Below, in pieces: positions 17,632 to 28,592 of a stretch of 64,000 nucleotides of DNA; position 1 is the first letter of the stretch, and each line of letters opens with the position of its first letter. The stretch comes from Bacteroides rodentium JCM 16496 (GTDB lineage: Bacteria; Bacteroidota; Bacteroidia; Bacteroidales; Bacteroidaceae). The notes below the pieces were generated by a model, which saw only the letters and a program-made list of their open reading frames with translations, did no database searches and was not told where the DNA came from. The translations under genes were made by a program, and so were the position numbers. The stretch covers positions 1 to 64,000 of the forward strand of contig NZ_BAKJ01000027.1 in assembly GCF_000614125.1 (NCBI RefSeq). The letters run 5' to 3'.

Positions 17632-19536
17632 ATGAGAACAGAACCAACAACATATAACTTGCTTAACACCATTACATTTCCCGGGGATTTACGCCAACTC
17701 AGCGTAGAAGAGCTTCCTGAAGTCTGTAAAGAATTGAGGCAAGACATTATAAAGGAGGTTTCGTGTAACCCCGGACATTTCGCAGCCAGTCTGGGCACGG
17801 TAGAGCTGACCGTTGCCTTGCACTACGTATTCAATACTCCGTACGACCGCATAGTCTGGGATGTAGGCCATCAGGCGTACGGGCACAAGATACTGACCGG
17901 ACGCCGTGAAGCATTCTCCACCAACCGCAAGTTCAAGGGCATCCGTCCTTTTCCCTCGCCGGAGGAGAGCGACTATGACACGTTCGCCTGCGGACATGCG
18001 TCCAATTCAATCTCCGCAGCCCTGGGCATGGCCGTTGCCGCTGCCGAAAAGGGGGAGAAAGACCGACACGTGGTCGCCATCATCGGCGACGGAAGCATGA
18101 GCGGCGGCCTGGCTTTCGAAGGACTGAACAACGCTTCGTCTACTCCTAACAACCTTCTTATCATTCTCAACGACAATGACATGTCGATAGACAGAAGTGT
18201 AGGCGGCATGAAGCAGTACCTTTTCAACCTGACTACCAGCAACCGCTATAACCAGCTGCGCTTCAAGACATCCAGACTGCTGTTCAAAATGGGACTTCTG
18301 AACGAGGACCGCCGTAAAGCGCTGATTCGCTTCGCCAACAGTCTGAAATCAATGGCCGCCCAGCAGCAGAATATCTTTGAAGGGATGAACATCCGCTACT
18401 TCGGCCCTATCAACGGACACGATGTGAAAAACATAGCCCGTGTCCTGCGGGACATCAAAGATATGCAGGGACCGAAAATACTGCATCTGCACACTGTAAA
18501 AGGAAAAGGATTCGAACCTGCCGAGAAGAATCCCGATATCTGGCATGCACCGGGCAAGTTCGATCCGGAAACCGGAGAACGCCTCAAAGCGGACACCAGC
18601 AATTTGCCTCCGCTTTTCCAGGACGTGTTCGGGGAAACGCTGGTAGAACTGGCTAAGGAAAATCCGAAAATCGTCGGAGTAACCCCCGCCATGCCCACCG
18701 GATGCTCCATGAACAAGCTGATGGACACCATGCCCGACCGTGCCTTCGATGTGGGTATTGCCGAAGGGCATGCAGCCACTTTCTCGGGCGGTATGGCTAA
18801 AGAAGGAATGCAGCCTTTCTGCAACATCTACTCCTCCTTCATGCAGCGGGCATACGATAATGTCATCCATGACATCGCCCTGCTCCGCCTCCCCGTCGTA
18901 CTTTGCCTGGACCGCGCCGGACTGGTAGGAGAAGACGGACCGACACACCACGGAGTTTTCGACCTGGCCTATTTCCGTCCGGTTCCCAACCTTACCATAT
19001 CTTCACCGATGGACGAACATGAATTGCGCCGCCTGATGTACACGGCACAGTTGCCGGACCAAGGTCCGTTCGTCATCCGCTATCCCCGCGGACGCGGCGT
19101 ATTGCTGGAGTGGAAATGTCCGCTGGAAGAAATCCCCGTAGGCAAAGGGCGCAGACTGAAGGAAGGCAAAGACCTGGCAGTCATCACCCTCGGTCCCATA
19201 GGCAACGTAGCCGCACGTGCCATAGAGCGTGCGGAGAAGGACAAAGGAATCTCCATCGCCCACTACGACCTGCGTTTTCTCAAGCCGATAGACGAAGCGC
19301 TGCTGCACGAGGTGGGACTCAACTTCCAGCATGTCGTCACCATAGAAGACGGTGTCAAAAAAGGAGGAATGGGCAGTGCCGTACTGGAGTTCATGGCGGA
19401 CAATGACTATATTCCCCATATCAGACGTATCGGTGTACCCGATGCCTTCATAGAACACGGCACCATACAAGAGTTGTATCATCTTTGCGATATGGACGAA
19501 GAAGGAATTTATAATCAATTGACAATTGACGATTGA
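17632..19536 (+). CDS. dxs: 1-deoxy-D-xylulose-5-phosphate synthase
   Basis: First enzyme of the MEP isoprenoid pathway (pyruvate plus glyceraldehyde 3-phosphate to DXP, thiamine diphosphate dependent). 635 residues, the usual length, from [11 protein letters not shown]. Visible signatures: [12 protein letters not shown], the ThDP motif [31 protein letters not shown], and the transketolase pyrimidine block [17 protein letters not shown]. The last codons (NQLTIDD) are encoded by an ATTGACAATTGAC repeat unit that has replaced the natural C-terminus. Followed directly by trkA. Confidence 0.97.
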   Translation: MRTEPTTYNLLNTITFPGDLRQLSVEELPEVCKELRQDIIKEVSCNPGHFAASLGTVELTVALHYVFNTPYDRIVWDVGHQAYGHKILTGRREAFSTNRKFKGIRPFPSPEESDYDTFACGHASNSISAALGMAVAAAEKGEKDRHVVAIIGDGSMSGGLAFEGLNNASSTPNNLLIILNDNDMSIDRSVGGMKQYLFNLTTSNRYNQLRFKTSRLLFKMGLLNEDRRKALIRFANSLKSMAAQQQNIFEGMNIRYFGPINGHDVKNIARVLRDIKDMQGPKILHLHTVKGKGFEPAEKNPDIWHAPGKFDPETGERLKADTSNLPPLFQDVFGETLVELAKENPKIVGVTPAMPTGCSMNKLMDTMPDRAFDVGIAEGHAATFSGGMAKEGMQPFCNIYSSFMQRAYDNVIHDIALLRLPVVLCLDRAGLVGEDGPTHHGVFDLAYFRPVPNLTISSPMDEHELRRLMYTAQLPDQGPFVIRYPRGRGVLLEWKCPLEEIPVGKGRRLKEGKDLAVITLGPIGNVAARAIERAEKDKGISIAHYDLRFLKPIDEALLHEVGLNFQHVVTIEDGVKKGGMGSAVLEFMADNDYIPHIRRIGVPDAFIEHGTIQELYHLCDMDEEGIYNQLTIDD

Positions 19537-19542
19537 CAATTA
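19511..19542. repeat. Single-arm ATTGACA repeat at the dxs/trkA junction
   Basis: CAATTGACAATTGACGATTGACAATT spans the dxs stop codon and the first possible trkA start. Same unit as the inverted element inside murF-alr. Confidence 0.8.
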
Positions 19543-20891
19543 CAAGAGAAGTGAAAATAATTATTGCAGGTGCCGGCGCAGTAGGCACACACTTGGCTAA
19601 ATTGCTGTCCCGCGAGAAGCAGGACATCATTCTGATGGACGACAACGAAGAAAAGTTGAGTACACTGAACTCCAACTTTGACTTGATGACGGCTACGGCC
19701 TCCCCCACCTCCATAAAAGGCTTGAAAGAAGTGGGAGTGGGAGAGGCTGACTTGTTCATAGCCGTCACCCCCGATGAAAGCCGGAACATGACCGCATGCA
19801 TGCTGGCAAACAATCTGGGAGCACAAAAGACCGTAGCCCGCATTGACAACTACGAATACCTGCTGCCCAAAAACAAGGAATTTTTCCAGAAGCTGGGTGT
19901 CGATTCACTCATCTACCCGGAAATGCTTGCCGCCAAAGAAATCGTGTCCTCCATCCGCATGAGCTGGGTACGCCAATGGTGGGAGTTCTGCGGAGGAGCC
20001 TTGATACTGATAGGCACCAAGATGCGCGAAAAAGCCGAGATACTGAACATCCCCCTCCACGAACTGGGCGGACCGGAGCTGCCCTATCACGTGGTAGCCA
20101 TCAAACGGGGAAGCGAGACACTGATTCCCCGTGGTGACGATACCATCAAGCTACATGACATCGTATACTTTACCACCACACGAAAATACGTCCCCTACAT
20201 CCGCAAAATAGCCGGCAAGGAAGATTATGCCGACGTGCGCAACGTGATGATTATGGGTGGAAGCCGGATTGCCGTACGCACCGCCCAATATGTCCCGGAC
20301 TACATGCAGGTGAAAATCGTGGACAACGACCTGAACCGCTGCAACCGCCTGACCGAGCTGCTCGACGACCGCACCATGATTATCAATGGCGACGGGCGGG
20401 ATATGGACCTGCTTGTGGAAGAGGGACTGAAGAATACGGAAGCCTTCGTTGCCTTGACCGGCAACTCGGAGACTAATATCCTGGCCTGCCTTGCCGCCAA
20501 ACGCATGGGAGTCAGCAAAACCGTAGCCGAAGTGGAGAACATCGACTACATAGGCATGGCCGAAAGCCTTGACATCGGCACCGTCATCAACAAAAAGATG
20601 ATTGCTGCCAGCCACATCTACCAGATGATGCTGGATGCGGACGTCAGCAACGTGAAATGCCTGACCTTTGCCAATGCCGATGTAGCGGAATTTACCGTCA
20701 AGGCCGGCTCGAAGATTACCAAACATCCGGTAAAAGACCTCGGCCTCCCGAAAGGAGCCACCATCGGCGGACTTATCCGCCAGGGGGAAGGCGTCGTGGT
20801 TATGGGTAACACCCTGATACAACCGGGTGACCATGTAGTGGTATTCTGCCTGAACATGATGATTAAGAAAATCGAAAAATACTTTAACTAA
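19533..20891 (+). CDS. trkA: Trk potassium uptake regulatory protein TrkA
   Basis: Peripheral NAD-binding subunit gating TrkH. About 450 residues with two RCK units: Rossmann [18 protein letters not shown] at the N-terminus and a second [14 protein letters not shown] near residue 230, each followed by a TrkA_C domain. A GTG at 19551 (giving VKIIIAGAG) fits the family start better than the ATG at 19533, which lies in repeat DNA. 21 bases before trkH. Confidence 0.95.
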   Translation: MTITREVKIIIAGAGAVGTHLAKLLSREKQDIILMDDNEEKLSTLNSNFDLMTATASPTSIKGLKEVGVGEADLFIAVTPDESRNMTACMLANNLGAQKTVARIDNYEYLLPKNKEFFQKLGVDSLIYPEMLAAKEIVSSIRMSWVRQWWEFCGGALILIGTKMREKAEILNIPLHELGGPELPYHVVAIKRGSETLIPRGDDTIKLHDIVYFTTTRKYVPYIRKIAGKEDYADVRNVMIMGGSRIAVRTAQYVPDYMQVKIVDNDLNRCNRLTELLDDRTMIINGDGRDMDLLVEEGLKNTEAFVALTGNSETNILACLAAKRMGVSKTVAEVENIDYIGMAESLDIGTVINKKMIAASHIYQMMLDADVSNVKCLTFANADVAEFTVKAGSKITKHPVKDLGLPKGATIGGLIRQGEGVVVMGNTLIQPGDHVVVFCLNMMIKKIEKYFN

Positions 20892-20912
20892 TAGAGAATG
20901 AGTAGTTGGTAA

Positions 20913-22364
20913 ATGATTAACTTCAAGACAATCATACGGATTATCGGTATTCTGCTATTGCTGGAAACAGTCATGTTTCTGGTCTGTTCGGGCGTGTCTT
21001 TCTACTACAGAGAAAGCGATATGTTCGATTTATGGAAAGCAGGAGGCATCACAGCAGGGATAGGCTTATTGCTGGCGGCTCTCGGCAAGGGAGGTGAACG
21101 GCAACTGACGCGCCGTGACGGATATGTGCTGGTCAGCTTTGCCTGGGTGGCATTTTCTCTTTTCGGAATGCTGCCTTTCTATATAGGCGGATACATACCC
21201 GACATCACCAATGCGTTCTTCGAGACCATGTCCGGTTTCAGCAGTACGGGTGCCACTATCCTGAACGACATCGAATCACTTCCTCATGGAATACTGTTCT
21301 GGCGCAGTATGACACAGTGGATTGGCGGCTTGGGAATCATCATGTTCACCATTGCAGTGCTTCCCATCTTCGGAGTCAGTGGCCTGCAGGTGTTCGCCGC
21401 CGAGGCAAGCGGCCCTACACATGACAAGGTTCATCCTCGTATCGGTATCACCGCCAAATGGATTTGGAGTATCTATGCCGGCATAACCGCTCTACTTGTC
21501 GGCCTGCTGATGCTTGGAGGTATGGACTGGTTCGACAGTATCTGCCATGCATTTGCCACTACCGGTACCGGTGGCTTCTCCACCAAGCAGGCCAGCGTTG
21601 CCTACTACAATTCTCCTTATATAGAATATGTCATCTCCATTTTCATGTTTATCTCCGGCATCAACTTCACCTTGCTATTATTGTTCGCCAACCGGAAATT
21701 CAAGAAATTCATCAGCAATGCCGAGCTGAAATTCTATTTCGGTTCAGTTGTGCTCTTCACTGCCGTCATAGCCATCGTACTTTACTATACCAGTCCCATG
21801 GGGATGGAAGAATCCTTCCGCAAATCCTTGTTCCAAGTAATTTCCCTCCATACATCCACCGGTTTTGCGACAGATGACTACATGCAATGGACACCCGTCC
21901 TGTGGGGGCTGCTTACCATCATCATGCTGATGGGGGCGTGTGCAGGCAGTACCACCGGAGGCTTGAAGTGTATACGTATGGTAATTCTTACCAAAGTCTC
22001 ACGAAACGAGTTCAAACACATCCTACACCCCAATGCCATACTTCCGGTACGGATAAACAAGCAGGTAATCTCTCCCTCCATTGTCTCCACCGTACTGGCT
22101 TTTTGTTTTATTTATATCGCCATTATAGTCATCAGCACACTGCTCATGATGGCTATGGGTGTCGGGGCTGAAGAATCAATGGGCTGCGTCATTTCCAGCA
22201 TCGGTAATATGGGACCCGGATTGGGTGAAACCGGACCTGCCTATTCGTGGAATGCCCTGCCCGATGCAGCTAAATGGCTGTTATCCTTTTTAATGCTTCT
22301 GGGTCGTCTTGAGTTATTTACCGTACTGCTGCTTTTCACACCGGATTTCTGGAAACGGAATTGA
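20913..22364 (+). CDS. trkH: Trk potassium uptake protein TrkH
   Basis: Membrane subunit of the K+ uptake system, 483 residues with 8-10 membrane helices. The four selectivity-filter repeats are recognisable, for example ETMSGFSSTGATIL, FATTGTGGFSTKQ and SLHTSTGFATDDY, plus SSIGNMGPGLGETGP. Cotranscribed with trkA. Confidence 0.96.
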   Translation: MINFKTIIRIIGILLLLETVMFLVCSGVSFYYRESDMFDLWKAGGITAGIGLLLAALGKGGERQLTRRDGYVLVSFAWVAFSLFGMLPFYIGGYIPDITNAFFETMSGFSSTGATILNDIESLPHGILFWRSMTQWIGGLGIIMFTIAVLPIFGVSGLQVFAAEASGPTHDKVHPRIGITAKWIWSIYAGITALLVGLLMLGGMDWFDSICHAFATTGTGGFSTKQASVAYYNSPYIEYVISIFMFISGINFTLLLLFANRKFKKFISNAELKFYFGSVVLFTAVIAIVLYYTSPMGMEESFRKSLFQVISLHTSTGFATDDYMQWTPVLWGLLTIIMLMGACAGSTTGGLKCIRMVILTKVSRNEFKHILHPNAILPVRINKQVISPSIVSTVLAFCFIYIAIIVISTLLMMAMGVGAEESMGCVISSIGNMGPGLGETGPAYSWNALPDAAKWLLSFLMLLGRLELFTVLLLFTPDFWKRN

Positions 22365-22434
22365 TTTAGGATAAAAAGTGTAAAAATAATCATTTTTTGT
22401 TATGCGGAGATAGCAAATTGAACAATACTTATTA

Positions 22435-22442
22435 TATCTTTG
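22435..22442 (+). promoter_or_regulatory. -7 box upstream of the exported protein and nuo genes
   Basis: TATCTTTG matches TAnnTTTG, 26 bases before the ATG at 22468. Confidence 0.5.
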
Positions 22443-22467
22443 CGCCCTTGAAAGAGAGAATTGTGGT

Positions 22468-22842
22468 ATGAAGCAATGCATTAAATACTGTTTAATCATA
22501 ATCTTTGCAGTCCTATTGCACGACAATGCAACCGGAGTTGCAGACGTTTCGTGCGTTCCTGCCACCCGACAAGCAGAATGCTGCACGCTGTCACAAGCTC
22601 CTACCACCACCCAACAGGCAGTCCAGAAGTTCTACGACTTGTTTTCACCAAACTCCCTCTGCATAGAGCATGTGGACCATACGCAAGTACCAACCAACAA
22701 AAACGTACTCCTGCGCATGTACATCTACAAGATGCAGCAGCATGCCTATGCACCGGAATGCGACCGTTTGTTGAATCTGTCTCCTCATCCCGTACCCGAC
22801 GCGAACTATTACATATTCGGGCTAAGAAAGATTATCATTTAG
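22468..22842 (+). CDS. Small exported protein of unknown function
   Basis: 124 residues, not recognised. An N-terminal hydrophobic stretch (YCLIIIFAVLLH) suggests export. The mature part has several Cys (VSCVPATRQAECCTL, SLCIEH, ECDRLL) and no domain I know. It lies alone between trkH and nuoA, has its own -7 box and keeps local codon use, so it is probably real. Confidence 0.55.
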   Translation: MKQCIKYCLIIIFAVLLHDNATGVADVSCVPATRQAECCTLSQAPTTTQQAVQKFYDLFSPNSLCIEHVDHTQVPTNKNVLLRMYIYKMQQHAYAPECDRLLNLSPHPVPDANYYIFGLRKIII

Positions 22843-22954
22843 AAGGCCTGCAAGCGCAGACGCTTGCCCCTTGACCTCGCCGGACAACAATTCAGAGGTT
22901 TTGTCCTCCGGTGCGATGTATCTATTATTATATATCTAAAATCTTATCAGGTTT

Positions 22955-23305
22955 ATGAACTTTACTTTGTTAGTGGTCGTCTTATTGACGGCAATCGCTT
23001 TCGTGGGTATCGTCATCGCGCTCTCCAATGCGATAGCACCCCGTTCGTACAATGCACAGAAGATGGAGCCGTACGAGTGTGGTATCCCTACCCGCGGTAA
23101 ATCGTGGATGCAATTCCGGGTAGGTTACTATCTGTTTGCCATCCTGTTCCTGATGTTCGAAGTGGAAACGGTATTTCTGTTCCCTTGGGCAGTCATCACC
23201 CGCGAACTTGGCGTAGCAGGACTTTTCAGTGTTTTATTTTTCCTGATTATATTGATTCTGGGCCTTGCTTATGCCTGGAGGAAAGGAGCTTTGGAATGGA
23301 AGTGA
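22955..23305 (+). CDS. nuoA: NADH-quinone oxidoreductase subunit A
   Basis: 116 residues, three membrane helices. The conserved YECGIPTRG motif and the acidic [13 protein letters not shown] loop of helix 2 are present. First gene of the nuo operon; its end overlaps the nuoB start by 10 bases. Confidence 0.97.
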   Translation: MNFTLLVVVLLTAIAFVGIVIALSNAIAPRSYNAQKMEPYECGIPTRGKSWMQFRVGYYLFAILFLMFEVETVFLFPWAVITRELGVAGLFSVLFFLIILILGLAYAWRKGALEWK

Positions 23306-23915
23306 CAAAGAAGCCGAAAATCAAATCTATCCCTTATGAGGAGTTTACGGACAACGAAACGTTGGAGAAACTGGTTCGGGAACTTAATGCCGGAGGCGCC
23401 AATGTCGCCCTTGGTGTACTGGACGATTTCGTCAACTGGGGACGCAGCAACTCACTGTGGCCTCTTACGTTTGCAACCAGCTGTTGCGGTATCGAATTCA
23501 TGGCCCTCGGCGCAGCCGCTACGATATGGCGCGCTTCGGGTTCGAGGTAGCCCGTGCCAGTCCGCGCCAGGCAGACATGATTATGGTTTGCGGAACAATC
23601 ACCAACAAGATGGCTCCCGTTCTGAAACGTCTTTACGACCAGATGGCCGATCCGAAATATGTAGTAGCCGTAGGCGGCTGTGCCGTCAGCGGAGGCCCGT
23701 TCAAGAAATCCTATCACGTGGTGAACGGTGTGGACAAGATTCTGCCGGTAGATGTCTACATTCCCGGTTGCCCTCCGCGTCCGGAAGCATTCTACTACGG
23801 CATGATGCAATTACAGCGTAAAGTGAAAATAGAGAAATACTTCGGTGGAGTAAACAGACAGGAGCCTCACCCCCAACCCCTCTCCGAAGGCGAGGGGAGC
23901 AAGGAAGAAAGCTAA
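23296..23915 (+). CDS. nuoB: NADH-quinone oxidoreductase subunit B, frameshifted
   Basis: Carries the N2 [4Fe-4S] cluster at the membrane interface. [14 protein letters not shown] supplies the tandem Cys, with [10 protein letters not shown] and [11 protein letters not shown] the other two. A one-base loss at 23515-23518 (GCAGCCCGC reads GCAGCCGC) splits the frame before [17 protein letters not shown]. The C-terminal tail ([12 protein letters not shown]) is encoded by a G-rich repeat rather than family sequence. The ATG at 23296 is chosen for the usual short N-terminus. Confidence 0.94.
23865..23901. repeat. C/G-rich repeat at the end of nuoB
   Basis: CCTCACCCCCAACCCCTCTC followed by GAGGGGAGC. 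Same family as 26943-27213 and 44884-45014. It codes for the last residues of NuoB. Confidence 0.6.
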
Positions 23916-23945
23916 TCGAAAACTCTACGGAAATCAGAAAGTTCT

Positions 23946-24069
23946 ACAGTAGAACAGAAATGATTTGCGAAAAGAAAAGCGAATAGAGAGATTATCTTAC
24001 TTCCCCTCCTCCGGGGAGGAGAGGTAAGTTACTCCGTATTTTTTCGCAAACCAATTCTGTTCGACTATA
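23946..24069. mobile_element. Short palindromic element, copy B
   Basis: Inverted ends AGTAGAACAGAAATGATTTG (left) and CCAATTCTGTTCGACTATA (right) flank a GC-rich hairpin at 23996-24028 (CTTACTTCCCCTCCTCC against GGGGAGGAGAGGTAAG). Lies in the 213-base gap between nuoB and nuoCD. No ORF. Confidence 0.75.
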
Positions 24070-24128
24070 AAAGACAATAGCTTGCCTTGAGAACCTTGCG
24101 AGCTTTACTTGAAATATAAACTTTAAAT

Positions 24129-25718
24129 ATGGAAATACAATATATTACCCCCTCAGCCCTGCACGACGAAATGCTGCGTCTGCGGAAAGAGAAACAGATG
24201 GACTTCCTGGAATGCCTCAGCGGTATGGATTGGGGAATACCCGACGAGAAAGACACACCGGACACCCCCCGCGGACTCGGCGTGGTCTATCTGTTGGAAT
24301 CTACTGTTACCGGCGAACGGATAGCGGTACGCACCGCCACCCTGAACCGCGAACGTCCCGAACTTCCTTCCGTCAGCGATATCTGGAAAGCTGCGGATTT
24401 CAACGAGCGCGAAGTCTACGACTTTTACGGCATCGTTTTCATCGGTCACCCGGATATGCGCCGACTCTATCTGCGCAACGACTGGGTAGGCTATCCCATG
24501 CGCAAAGACAATGAACCGGAAAAAGATAATCCGTTGCGTATGGACAACGAAGAAACGGTGGACACTACCATGGAATTGGAGCTGAATCCCGACGGTAGTG
24601 TCAAGAATAAGGAGATGCAACTTTTCGGTGATGAGGAATATGTGGTGAACATCGGTCCCCAACATCCGGCCACCCACGGCGTAATGCGCTTCCGTGTATC
24701 ATTGGAGGGTGAAATCATCGACAAGATTGATGCCAACTGCGGCTACATCCACCGGGGTATCGAGAAGATGTGCGAAAGCCTGACCTATCCGCAGACCTTG
24801 GCTCTGACCGACCGTCTGGACTACCTGGGCGCACACCAGAACCGCCATGCCTTGTGCATGTGCATCGAAAAGGCAATGGGCGTGGAAGTAAGCGAACGCG
24901 TGCAGTACATACGTACCATCATGGACGAGTTGCAGCGAATAGACTCTCACCTGCTGTTCTACTCTTGTCTTGCTATGGACCTGGGTGCACTGACGGCCTT
25001 CTTCTACGGTTTCCGCGACCGCGAAAAGATTCTCGACATCTTTGAGGAAACTTGCGGCGGACGCCTCATCATGAACTACAACACCATCGGTGGCGTGCAG
25101 GCGGACATTGCTCCCGGCTTCGTAAAGAAAGTGAAGGAGTTCATCCCCTACCTCCGCGGTATCCTACACGAATATCACGACGTATTCACCGGGAACATCA
25201 TTGCCCAGCAACGTCTGAAAGGTGTGGGTATACTCTCACGGGAAGATGCCATCGCCTTTGGAGCTACCGGGGGCACCGGACGCGCCAGCGGATGGGCCTG
25301 CGACGTGCGCAAGCGTATGCCGTATGCCGTATATGACAAGGTGGACTTTAAAGAAATCATCCGCACCGAAGGCGATTCGTGGGCACGCTACCTTATCCGT
25401 ATGGATGAGATTCTGGAGAGCCTGAAGATTATCGAGCAACTGATAGACAACATCCCGGAAGGAGCCTACCAGGAAAAGATGAAACCGATTATCCGCGTAC
25501 CGGAAGGCACTTATTATGCAGCCGTAGAAGGTAGCCGCGGTGAGTTCGGCGTCTTCCTCGAAAGCCACGGCGACAAGATGCCTTACCGCCTGCATTTCCG
25601 CAGTACGGGCTTGCCATTGGTATCGACCGTAAACACGATTTGCCGCGGAGCTAAAATCGCCGACCTTATTGCCATTGGCGGAACATTGGATTATGTAGTA
25701 CCAGATATTGACAGATAA
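24129..25718 (+). CDS. nuoCD: NADH-quinone oxidoreductase subunit C/D fusion
   Basis: 529 residues combining the 30-kDa (NuoC) and 49-kDa (NuoD) subunits. The N-terminal third has SGMDWGIPDE and WKAADFNEREVYDFYGIVF. The NuoD part begins near residue 175 with VVNIGPQHPATHGVMRF, followed by CGYIHRGIEKM and the quinone-site region GATGGTGRASGWACDVRK. Intact, with a normal C-terminus (IAIGGTLDYVVPDIDR). Confidence 0.97.
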   Translation: MEIQYITPSALHDEMLRLRKEKQMDFLECLSGMDWGIPDEKDTPDTPRGLGVVYLLESTVTGERIAVRTATLNRERPELPSVSDIWKAADFNEREVYDFYGIVFIGHPDMRRLYLRNDWVGYPMRKDNEPEKDNPLRMDNEETVDTTMELELNPDGSVKNKEMQLFGDEEYVVNIGPQHPATHGVMRFRVSLEGEIIDKIDANCGYIHRGIEKMCESLTYPQTLALTDRLDYLGAHQNRHALCMCIEKAMGVEVSERVQYIRTIMDELQRIDSHLLFYSCLAMDLGALTAFFYGFRDREKILDIFEETCGGRLIMNYNTIGGVQADIAPGFVKKVKEFIPYLRGILHEYHDVFTGNIIAQQRLKGVGILSREDAIAFGATGGTGRASGWACDVRKRMPYAVYDKVDFKEIIRTEGDSWARYLIRMDEILESLKIIEQLIDNIPEGAYQEKMKPIIRVPEGTYYAAVEGSRGEFGVFLESHGDKMPYRLHFRSTGLPLVSTVNTICRGAKIADLIAIGGTLDYVVPDIDR

Positions 25719-25720
25719 AA

Positions 25721-25860
25721 GGATTTACGATTTGACTATTTACTATTTACAATTTGCCATGCGGAATTACAGCGCAACCAAATAGTAAATTGTAAATAGT
25801 CAAATAGTAAATCAAAAAAGCGCCTCGTAAATTGTAAATAGTAAATTGTAAATAGTAAAT
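25721..25860. repeat. Inverted ATTTACTATTTAC repeat between nuoCD and nuoH
   Basis: Left arm 25721-25756, right arm 25779-25812 (reverse complement), then a third arm 25826-25860 of GTAAATTGTAAATA units. The A and T of the nuoH ATG are the last two bases of the third arm. Confidence 0.9.
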
Positions 25861-26943
25861 GAACAACGTATTTGACTTTAGTATAGCAACCAACTGGATA
25901 CACCAGATGCTGACTTCCCTGATGCCGGAAGGTCTGGCAATATTCCTCGAATGCGTGGTGATTGGCGTATGCATCATCTTGATGTATGCCGTGCTTGCCA
26001 TCATCCTGATTTACATGGAGCGTAAGATATGCGCCTTCTTCCAATGCCGCCTCGGTCCGATGCGCGTGGGGAAATGGGGATTGCTCCAAGTGCCCTGCGA
26101 CGTCATCAAGATGTTGACAAAGGAAATCATTGATTTGAAATTCTCTGACCGGTTCCTCTACAATCTGGCACCGTTCATGGTAATCATCGCTTCTTTCCTG
26201 ACATTTGCCTGCCTGCCCATCAACAAGGGATTGGAGGTATTGGACTTCAATGTAGGAGTGTTCTTCCTGCTGGCTGCATCGAGTATCGGCGTAGTGGGTA
26301 TCCTGCTGGCAGGCTGGAGTTCCAACAATAAATTCTCGCTGATTGGAGCCATGCGAAGCGGTGCGCAGATTATCAGCTACGAGTTGTCCTGCGGATTGAG
26401 CATACTGACAATGGTAGTGTTGATGGGAACCATGCAGTTCTCCGAAATAGTAGAAGGGCAAGCTGACGGCTGGTTCATCTTCAAGGGGCATATCCCTGCA
26501 TTGATAGCCTTCATCATCTACCTCATTGCCGGAAATGCGGAAACCAACCGCGGTCCCTTCGACTTGCCCGAAGCCGAAAGCGAGTTGACTGCCGGATACC
26601 ATACGGAATACAGCGGTATGGGCTTCGGATTCTTCTATCTGGCGGAATATTTGAATCTGTTTATCGTAGCCTCCGTGGCAGCCACCATCTTCCTGGGAGC
26701 TGGATGCCGCTACACATCGTAGGCCTGGACGGCTTCAACGCAGCGATGGATTACATTCCGGGATTTGTATGGTTCTTCGGAAAGGCCTTCTTCGTAGTCT
26801 TCCTGCTGATGTGGATAAAGTGGACCTTTCCCCGCCTGCGTATCGACCAGATTCTGCATCTGGAGTGGAAGTACCTGGTGCCCATCTCTATGGTGAACTT
26901 GATTTTGATGGTATTAATTGTAGTATTCGATTGGCACTTTTAG
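25859..26943 (+). CDS. nuoH: NADH-quinone oxidoreductase subunit H, frameshifted
   Basis: Membrane subunit forming the quinone chamber, about 360 residues and eight helices. [22 protein letters not shown] and [24 protein letters not shown] are the family signatures. A one-base loss at 26696-26701 (GGAGGCTGG reads GGAGCTGG) breaks the gene. The remainder continues in the next frame with [17 protein letters not shown] to the stop at 26941-26943. Confidence 0.94.
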
Positions 26944-27213
26944 AGCCCCTCCCCCCTAAGGAGGTGTGTCAAAATGCAGGATGGAACACAAATTACGCAA
27001 ATTACACAAATTAATGCAAATCGCATATATTGATAATCAGCGGATTGGTTAAAACGATATTTGTGTAATTTGCGTTCCATTGCCGATTTTGACACACCCT
27101 CAGAAGATAGTATTGAAATATGAAAACAGAAAAGAATATATGAAAACAGATGATAGATATATAGATAAAGGTAACTCGTCTCCCCTCTACGGGGGAGGGG
27201 TCGGGGGGAGAGG
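26943..27213. repeat. Nested inverted repeats between nuoH and nuoI
   Basis: Outer G/C-rich arms: GAGCCCCTCCCCCC near 26943 against GGGGGAGGGGTCGGGGGGAG near 27191-27210. Inner arms: GGTGTGTCAAAATGCAGGAT...ACAAATTACGCAAATTACAC (26963-27013) against 27057-27098. The right outer arm lies inside nuoI codons. Confidence 0.85.
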
Positions 27214-27703
27214 CTTTTACTTCGTCAAGCTTTTCCGCGGCATCACCTCTCTGCTGACGGGTATGAAAACAACCATGACCGTATTCTGCCGACGAAAGAC
27301 CACCGAACAATATCCGGAAAACCGCGCGACGCTGAAACTCTCCGACCGTTTCCGTGGCACGCTGACCATGCCCCATAATGACCGGAATGAACATCGGTGC
27401 GTGGCTTGCGGCTTGTGCCAGATGGCTTGTCCCAACGACACCATCAAGGTGACCGGCGAGATGGTTGAAACGGAAGACGGAAAGAAAAAGAAGATATTGG
27501 CTAAGTACGAGTACGACCTCGGTTCGTGCATGTTCTGCCAACTCTGTGTGAATGCCTGCCCTCACAACGCCATCACGTTCGACCAGAACTTCGAACATGC
27601 GGTGTTCGACCGCACGAAACTGGTCCTGACGCTGAACCGTCCGGGCAGCCATGTAGAAGAAAAAAAGAAACCCGCCGCTCCCAAAGAAGAGGCAACAAAG
27701 TAA
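27140..27703 (+). CDS. nuoI: NADH-quinone oxidoreductase subunit I
   Basis: Ferredoxin-like subunit with two [4Fe-4S] clusters: CVACGLCQMACP and CMFCQLCVNACP. About 187 residues from MKTDDRYIDKG. Residues 13-25 (SSPLYGGGVGGRG) are encoded by a G-rich repeat that entered the N-terminal region in frame, just before the KLFRGITSLLTGM helix. Confidence 0.95.
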   Translation: MKTDDRYIDKGNSSPLYGGGVGGRGFYFVKLFRGITSLLTGMKTTMTVFCRRKTTEQYPENRATLKLSDRFRGTLTMPHNDRNEHRCVACGLCQMACPNDTIKVTGEMVETEDGKKKKILAKYEYDLGSCMFCQLCVNACPHNAITFDQNFEHAVFDRTKLVLTLNRPGSHVEEKKKPAAPKEEATK

Positions 27704-27733
27704 TTCGTAAATAGTAACTTGTAATTAAACAAC

Positions 27734-28246
27734 ATGGAAATAACTCTTGAAACAGTAGTATTCTACTTCCTTGCGGCCTTTATCACCGTATTTTCCATCT
27801 TGACGGTAACGACCCACCGCATGGTGCGCTCGGCCACCTACCTGCTGTTCGTGCTTTTCGGTACGGCAGGCATCTACTTTCTGCTGGGTTACACCTTCCT
27901 CGGTTCCGTGCAGATTATGGTCTATGCCGGCGGTATCGTGGTGCTCTACGTCTTCTCCATACTGCTTACCAGTGGCGAAGGCGATGTCATCGAGAAGCTG
28001 AAGCGCAGCAGGTTCCTTGCCGGACTGGGTGCCACCGTGGGCGGTGCCATCATCGTAGTATTCATCACTTTGAAGCATAAGTTCATCGCCACCACCGACG
28101 TAGAGCCTTTGGAGGTCAACATCAAGACCATCGGCCACCACATGCTGAGCGGTGACAAGTATGGTTATCTGCTTCCCTTCGAAGCTGTCAGCATCTTGTT
28201 ATTGGCATGTATCGTAGGCGGATTATTAATAGCACGTAAAAGATAA
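27734..28246 (+). CDS. nuoJ: NADH-quinone oxidoreductase subunit J
   Basis: 170 residues, five membrane helices. The third helix carries GSVQIMVYAGGIVVLYVFSI, the pi-bulge signature of NuoJ. 30 bases after nuoI and 5 before nuoK. Confidence 0.96.
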   Translation: MEITLETVVFYFLAAFITVFSILTVTTHRMVRSATYLLFVLFGTAGIYFLLGYTFLGSVQIMVYAGGIVVLYVFSILLTSGEGDVIEKLKRSRFLAGLGATVGGAIIVVFITLKHKFIATTDVEPLEVNIKTIGHHMLSGDKYGYLLPFEAVSILLLACIVGGLLIARKR

Positions 28247-28251
28247 GGATT

Positions 28252-28560
28252 ATGATACACATGGAATATTATCTGATAGTTTCGGCTATCATGTTCTTCG
28301 CAGGCATCTATGGGTTCTTCACCCGCCGCAACACACTGGCAATACTTATCAGCATCGAGCTGATTCTGAATGCCACGGACATCAACTTTGCGGTGTTCAA
28401 CCGTTTCCTGTTCCCCGGAGGACTGGAAGGATATTTCTTCTCTTTATTCTCCATCGCCATCTCGGCGGCCGAAACGGCTGTAGCCATTGCCATTATGATT
28501 AACATCTACCGTAACATCCGCAGTATTCAGGTGAACAGACTGGATGAGATGAAATATTAA
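28252..28560 (+). CDS. nuoK: NADH-quinone oxidoreductase subunit K
   Basis: 102 residues, three helices. The conserved buried glutamates are in LISIELILNATDINF and AISAAETAVAIAI. The second Met (28261, MEYYLIVSA) may be the actual start. Confidence 0.97.
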   Translation: MIHMEYYLIVSAIMFFAGIYGFFTRRNTLAILISIELILNATDINFAVFNRFLFPGGLEGYFFSLFSIAISAAETAVAIAIMINIYRNIRSIQVNRLDEMKY

Positions 28561-28592
28561 ACAGTTTTCACCTTTCAATTATCAATTAAATT

